DNA of 64,000 nucleotides from the NCBI GenBank assembly GCA_964444685.1, contig CAYUIG010000016.1, positions 5,250-69,249 of the forward strand. Direction: 5' to 3'. The translations under genes and the position numbers were made by a program. The DNA comes from CAYUIG01 sp964444685 (lineage in GTDB: Bacteria; Gemmatimonadota; Gemmatimonadetes; Longimicrobiales; RSA9). Shown here in pieces: positions 61,582 through 64,000 of the stretch (position 1 is the first letter of the stretch; each line of letters begins with the position of its first letter). The notes below the pieces were generated by a model that worked only from the letters and a program-made list of their open reading frames with translations, searched no databases and was not told the DNA's origin.

Positions 61582-62273
61582 CGGCAGAGGCCGCGAAGCG
61601 GCGGGCCGCGGAGCGCGCGGTCGACCGCGTCGAGTCGGGAATGCGGCTCGGGCTGGGCACCGGCTCCACCGCGCGTCACGTGCTCGACGTGCTGGGGGAA
61701 CGTCTGCGCGCCGGGCAGCTCCACGACATCGTCGGCGTGCCCACATCGCGCGCGACCGAGGAGTACGCGGAAGGCCTGGGCATCCCGCTCACGACGCTCG
61801 AGGACGTGCCGCATCTCGATCTCACGATCGACGGCGCGGATGAGTTCGATCCGCAGCTCAACCTCATCAAGGGACTCGGCGGCGCACTCCTATGGGAGAA
61901 GATCGTCGCCACATCCTCCGACGCGATGATCGTCGTTGCGGATGGCAGCAAGCGTGTGCCGCGCCTCGGCGCGAAAGCGCCCGTGCCGATCGAAGTCGTG
62001 CCGTTCGGGTGGCGCACCCACCTCGAGTTCCTGCGCGCGTCGGGCGCCGATCCCGTACTGCGCACTGGTGCGACGGGTGCGCCCGTCATCACGGATGGCG
62101 GACACTACCTGATCGACTGCCGGTTCGAGGGCGGTGTGCCGGATCCGGAGGGCTTCGAAGAAGCCGTTCGCCGGCGCGCCGGCATCGTCGAGACCGGGCT
62201 GTTCCTGGGCATCGCGACCGCCGTCGTGGTGGCGGATGCGAGTGCTGTAGAAGTCCTGGAGCGCGCGGCGTGA
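61578..62273 (+). CDS. rpiA: Ribose-5-phosphate isomerase A
   Basis: 231 residues from TTG 61578, overlapping the preceding stop (TTGA). RpiA interconverts ribose 5-phosphate and ribulose 5-phosphate. Motifs: '[20 protein letters not shown]', '[60 protein letters not shown]', with the catalytic Asp residues in DGADE and the Glu in WEKI, and '[35 protein letters not shown]'. It overlaps rpe by 4 nt. Confidence 0.96.
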   Translation: MTAEAAKRRAAERAVDRVESGMRLGLGTGSTARHVLDVLGERLRAGQLHDIVGVPTSRATEEYAEGLGIPLTTLEDVPHLDLTIDGADEFDPQLNLIKGLGGALLWEKIVATSSDAMIVVADGSKRVPRLGAKAPVPIEVVPFGWRTHLEFLRASGADPVLRTGATGAPVITDGGHYLIDCRFEGGVPDPEGFEEAVRRRAGIVETGLFLGIATAVVVADASAVEVLERAA

Positions 62274-62953
62274 TCCGCATCGCACCGTCCATCCTGTCTG
62301 CGGACTTCGCGCGGCTCGCCGACGGCATCGCGGCCGCCGAAGAAGCGGGTGCGGACTGGATCCACGTCGATGTGATGGACGGCCACTTCGTCCCCAACCT
62401 CACGATCGGGCCGCCCGTTGTGGCGGCCATCCGGAAGGTGACGAAGCTGCCGCTCGACGTGCATCTCATGATCGAGCGGCCCGACGCCCTCATCCCCGCG
62501 TTCTGCGACGCCGGCGCCGACCTGCTCACCGTGCATCAGGAAGCCGCCGTACATCTGCACCGCACCGTGCAGTCCATCCGCGAGCGCGGCGTGCGGCCCG
62601 GCGTGTCCATCAACCCGGCTACGCCTGCAGCCTCTCTGAGCGAGATACTGCCGTACGTCGATCTCGTGCTGGTGATGAGCGTCAACCCGGGGTTCGGCGG
62701 GCAGAAGTTCATCCCCACGAGCGTCGACAAGATCCGTGCGCTGCGTCACGAGCTCGACCAGCGGGGGCTCGTGCACGTCGAACTCGAGGTGGACGGCGGG
62801 ATCGCACCCGACACCGCGGGCGCGGTGGTGCGTGCCGGTGCCACCGTGCTCGTCGCAGGCGCGGCGGTGTACGGCGGCGCGGGCTCCGTCCTCGACAACA
62901 TCACCGCACTCCGCAACGCCGCTTCCGCAGCCACGGGACCCGCACAGGCCTGA
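62270..62953 (+). CDS. rpe: Ribulose-phosphate 3-epimerase
   Basis: 227 residues from GTG 62270 (GTGA overlap). Rpe converts ribulose 5-phosphate to xylulose 5-phosphate. TIM-barrel motifs: '[45 protein letters not shown]', '[13 protein letters not shown]', '[17 protein letters not shown]' and '[30 protein letters not shown]'. The catalytic Asp residues lie in VDVMDGHF and EVDGG. Together with the split transketolase and rpiA this gives most of the non-oxidative pentose phosphate branch; transaldolase is not in view. Confidence 0.97.
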   Translation: MIRIAPSILSADFARLADGIAAAEEAGADWIHVDVMDGHFVPNLTIGPPVVAAIRKVTKLPLDVHLMIERPDALIPAFCDAGADLLTVHQEAAVHLHRTVQSIRERGVRPGVSINPATPAASLSEILPYVDLVLVMSVNPGFGGQKFIPTSVDKIRALRHELDQRGLVHVELEVDGGIAPDTAGAVVRAGATVLVAGAAVYGGAGSVLDNITALRNAASAATGPAQA

Positions 62954-63002
62954 GTCTTGCGCCGGGCCGAGCCACTCCGGCTCACCCCGTCAAGGAGATC
63001 CC

Positions 63003-63569
63003 ATGGCCACCGCCGCACCGAAGGCAGGCGTCACGACCTGGCAGCTCGATCCTGCGCACTCGAGCGTCGAGTTCTCGGTCAAGCACATGATGATGACCAC
63101 CGTTCGCGGACGCTTCAAAGAGGTACAGGCCACGCTGCGCGGGGATCGCGATCACCCCGAGGATGCGGGCGTAGAGGCGCGTATGCGGACCGGCAGCATC
63201 GACACCGGCGTGCCGGACCGCGACGCACACCTGCGCGGGCCGGATTTCTTCGATGCGGAGAACCATCCCGAGATCATCTTCCGTATGGAACGTCTCGAGG
63301 GAGACGCGCCGAAGCAGGAAGGCGACCGGTTCAAGGTGATCGGCACGCTGGTCATCCGCGATACGGAGATGGATGTGACGCTCGACTGCGAGTACGAAGG
63401 CCGCGGCCAGGATCCGTGGGGGAAGACGCGCGCGGGCTTCACCTTCCGTACCGAGATCGACCGCCGCGAATGGGGGCTGAAATGGAATCAGGTGCTCGAG
63501 ACCGGCGGCGTACTCGTCGCGAACAAGGTGCGGATCGAAGGCGAAGTGCAGTTCGTCCGGGACGAGTGA
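63003..63569 (+). CDS. YceI family polyisoprenoid-binding-like protein
   Basis: 188 residues from ATG 63003, with CAAGGAGATC upstream. The family pattern is clear: 'TTWQLDPAHSSVEFSVKHMMMTTVRGRFKEVQATLRGD', 'RTGSIDTGVPDRDAHLRGPDFFDAENHPEIIFR', 'FKVIGTLVIRDTEMDVTLDCEYEG' and 'GFTFRTEIDRREWGLKWNQVLETGGVLVANKVRIEGEVQFV'. YceI proteins form a lipocalin-like barrel that can hold a polyisoprenoid chain. No signal peptide is seen, so this one is probably cytoplasmic. A strong terminator follows. Confidence 0.92.
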   Translation: MATAAPKAGVTTWQLDPAHSSVEFSVKHMMMTTVRGRFKEVQATLRGDRDHPEDAGVEARMRTGSIDTGVPDRDAHLRGPDFFDAENHPEIIFRMERLEGDAPKQEGDRFKVIGTLVIRDTEMDVTLDCEYEGRGQDPWGKTRAGFTFRTEIDRREWGLKWNQVLETGGVLVANKVRIEGEVQFVRDE

Positions 63570-63594
63570 CAGGACACGATCGAGAGCCCGTGCA

Positions 63595-63626
63595 ACGGCC
63601 CGCGCGCACAACGCGGGCCGTTTTTT
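63595..63626 (+). terminator. Rho-independent terminator after the YceI gene
   Basis: A 10-bp stem pairs ACGGCCCGCG (63595-63604) with CGCGGGCCGT (63612-63621) around a 7-nt loop, followed by TTTTTT. It probably ends the transketolase-rpiA-rpe-yceI transcript. Confidence 0.93.
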
Positions 63627-63662
63627 ATCCGCGCAAGCCTGCCCCCGACGGCTGTGAACCTT

Positions 63663-63668
63663 TAGATT
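63663..63668 (+). promoter_or_regulatory. -10 box of tRNA-Leu
   Basis: TAGATT lies 13 nt before the tRNA, identical to the -10 boxes of the transketolase and amidohydrolase genes. A matching -35 is not obvious. Confidence 0.5.
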
Positions 63669-63681
63669 GGCCGCGAAGTCC

Positions 63682-63764
63682 GCCGGGGTGGCGGAACGGC
63701 AGACGCAGCGGACTTAAAATCCGCGGCCAGCGATGGCGTGTGGGTTCGACCCCCACCCCCGGCA
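63682..63764 (+). tRNA. tRNA-Leu (anticodon TAA)
   Basis: An 83-nt class II tRNA. Acceptor stem GCCGGGG (63682-63688) pairs with CCCCGGC (63757-63763). Anticodon stem GCGGA/TCCGC closes loop CTTAAAA with TAA at 63715-63717. A long variable arm (about 63725-63738) and T arm GGGTTCGACCCCC follow. CCA is not encoded. It reads UUA/UUG codons, rare in this GC-rich genome. Confidence 0.95.
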
Positions 63765-63774
63765 TCACGCAAGG

Positions 63775-63803
63775 TTGACAGTAGAACAACGTTCGTTTAA
63801 TAA
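63775..63803 (+). promoter_or_regulatory. Strong promoter at the window edge
   Basis: -35 TTGACA at 63775-63780 and -10 TAATAA at 63798-63803, 17-nt spacer, the closest match to consensus in the window. The spacer holds GAAC-AAC-GTTC (63784-63794), a small palindrome that might be an operator. Confidence 0.65.
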
Positions 63804-63939
63804 GTCCATCTCCTCCCTACCTGCCAGGGTGGCCCCGGAGCGGCGCAGAAGGCACAGGCCGACTCCGGATCGCCGCGGGCCCGCAGGGTCCCGCCGCATC
63901 GATCTCGCCGCGGAATCGCGACGACCTCGAGGAACGCGT

Positions 63940-64000
63940 GTGCATACTCTGGCCAAGCAGGCAACGATCTCGATCCCGCTGAGAAGGCTCGGGCCGGCCG
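63940..64000 (+). CDS. Possible start of a gene running out of the window
   Basis: A frame opens at GTG 63940 (VHTLAKQATISIPLRRLGPA) and stays open to the end; GAGGAAC is just upstream. It lies about 130 nt downstream of the strong promoter at 63775. Too little is visible to name it, and the start is uncertain. Confidence 0.3.
   Translation, partial: MHTLAKQATISIPLRRLGPA

Noticed and set aside
63784..63794. LexA-type box GAAC..GTTC in the promoter at the right edge
   Set aside because: The Gram-positive LexA consensus needs four bases between the half sites; here there are three, and the downstream gene is unknown. Kept only as a possible operator.

Overview
This 64-kb window is high-GC bacterial chromosome with densely packed, mostly co-directional housekeeping genes. 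The gene content (bacillithiol gene bshA, CIRCE-controlled groESL, split transketolase, Ku/LigD, TolB-propeller amidohydrolase, many GC-rich palindromic intergenic repeats) fits an environmental Gemmatimonadota-like bacterium. That placement is inference. Two runs of exactly 100 N (56485-56584 and 58594-58693) show a draft scaffold; both interrupt arginine genes.

Layout. 1-8.2 kb: end of secD, secF, tatD, then a translationally coupled chain mutL-miaA-bshA-birA-coaX. 8.2-11 kb: groESL behind a promoter and CIRCE operator, facing a convergent marR gene. 11-16.6 kb: a 0.7-kb repeat field, a secreted TolB-propeller amidohydrolase and a lipoprotein PQQ-type sugar dehydrogenase. 16.6-24.4 kb: translation genes (thrS behind a Thr-rich leader peptide and terminator, infC with an apparent ATA start behind an attenuator-like hairpin, rpmI, rplT, pheS, pheT), then a small coiled-coil gene and zapA. 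24.5-33.9 kb: rny, folD, xseA, xseB, ispA, dxs, nadK, recN. 34-40.3 kb: a TonB-dependent receptor on the minus strand, then a six-hairpin-glycosidase-like gene coupled to glgA.

40.3-42.8 kb is the clearest accessory region. tRNA-Gly and tRNA-Cys are followed by a 1.97-kb segment bounded by a perfect 37-bp direct repeat of the tRNA-Cys 3' end. Inside both ends lies a pair of 11-bp iterons. The left end also keeps the C-terminal stub of a tyrosine recombinase, and the cargo is a zinc-ribbon membrane protein plus a GT87-like glycosyltransferase. It reads as a decayed, integrase-defective mini-island.

42.8-52.9 kb: secreted adenosine-deaminase-family protein, DUF3052 protein, M16 protease, DUF72 protein, then a divergent ligD/ku NHEJ pair separated by 36 bp, a MerR-like/TPR protein and a small membrane protein. 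52.9-58.8 kb: argR, a 0.8-kb repeat field, and an arginine operon argC-argB-argD-(gap)-argA-like-argG-argH(gap) with a candidate ARG box. 58.9-64 kb: a protein made of two similar halves, a pentose phosphate operon (split transketolase, rpiA, rpe), a YceI protein, tRNA-Leu and a strong promoter running off the edge.

A recurring theme is promoters of the type TTGACN-N16-18-TA(g/c)(a/c)TT whose -10 box ends only 6-8 nt before the start codon (thrS leader, recN, ku, adenosine-deaminase-like gene, argR, argC), implying frequent leaderless mRNAs. All functional calls rest on motif reading by eye; no database search was possible.
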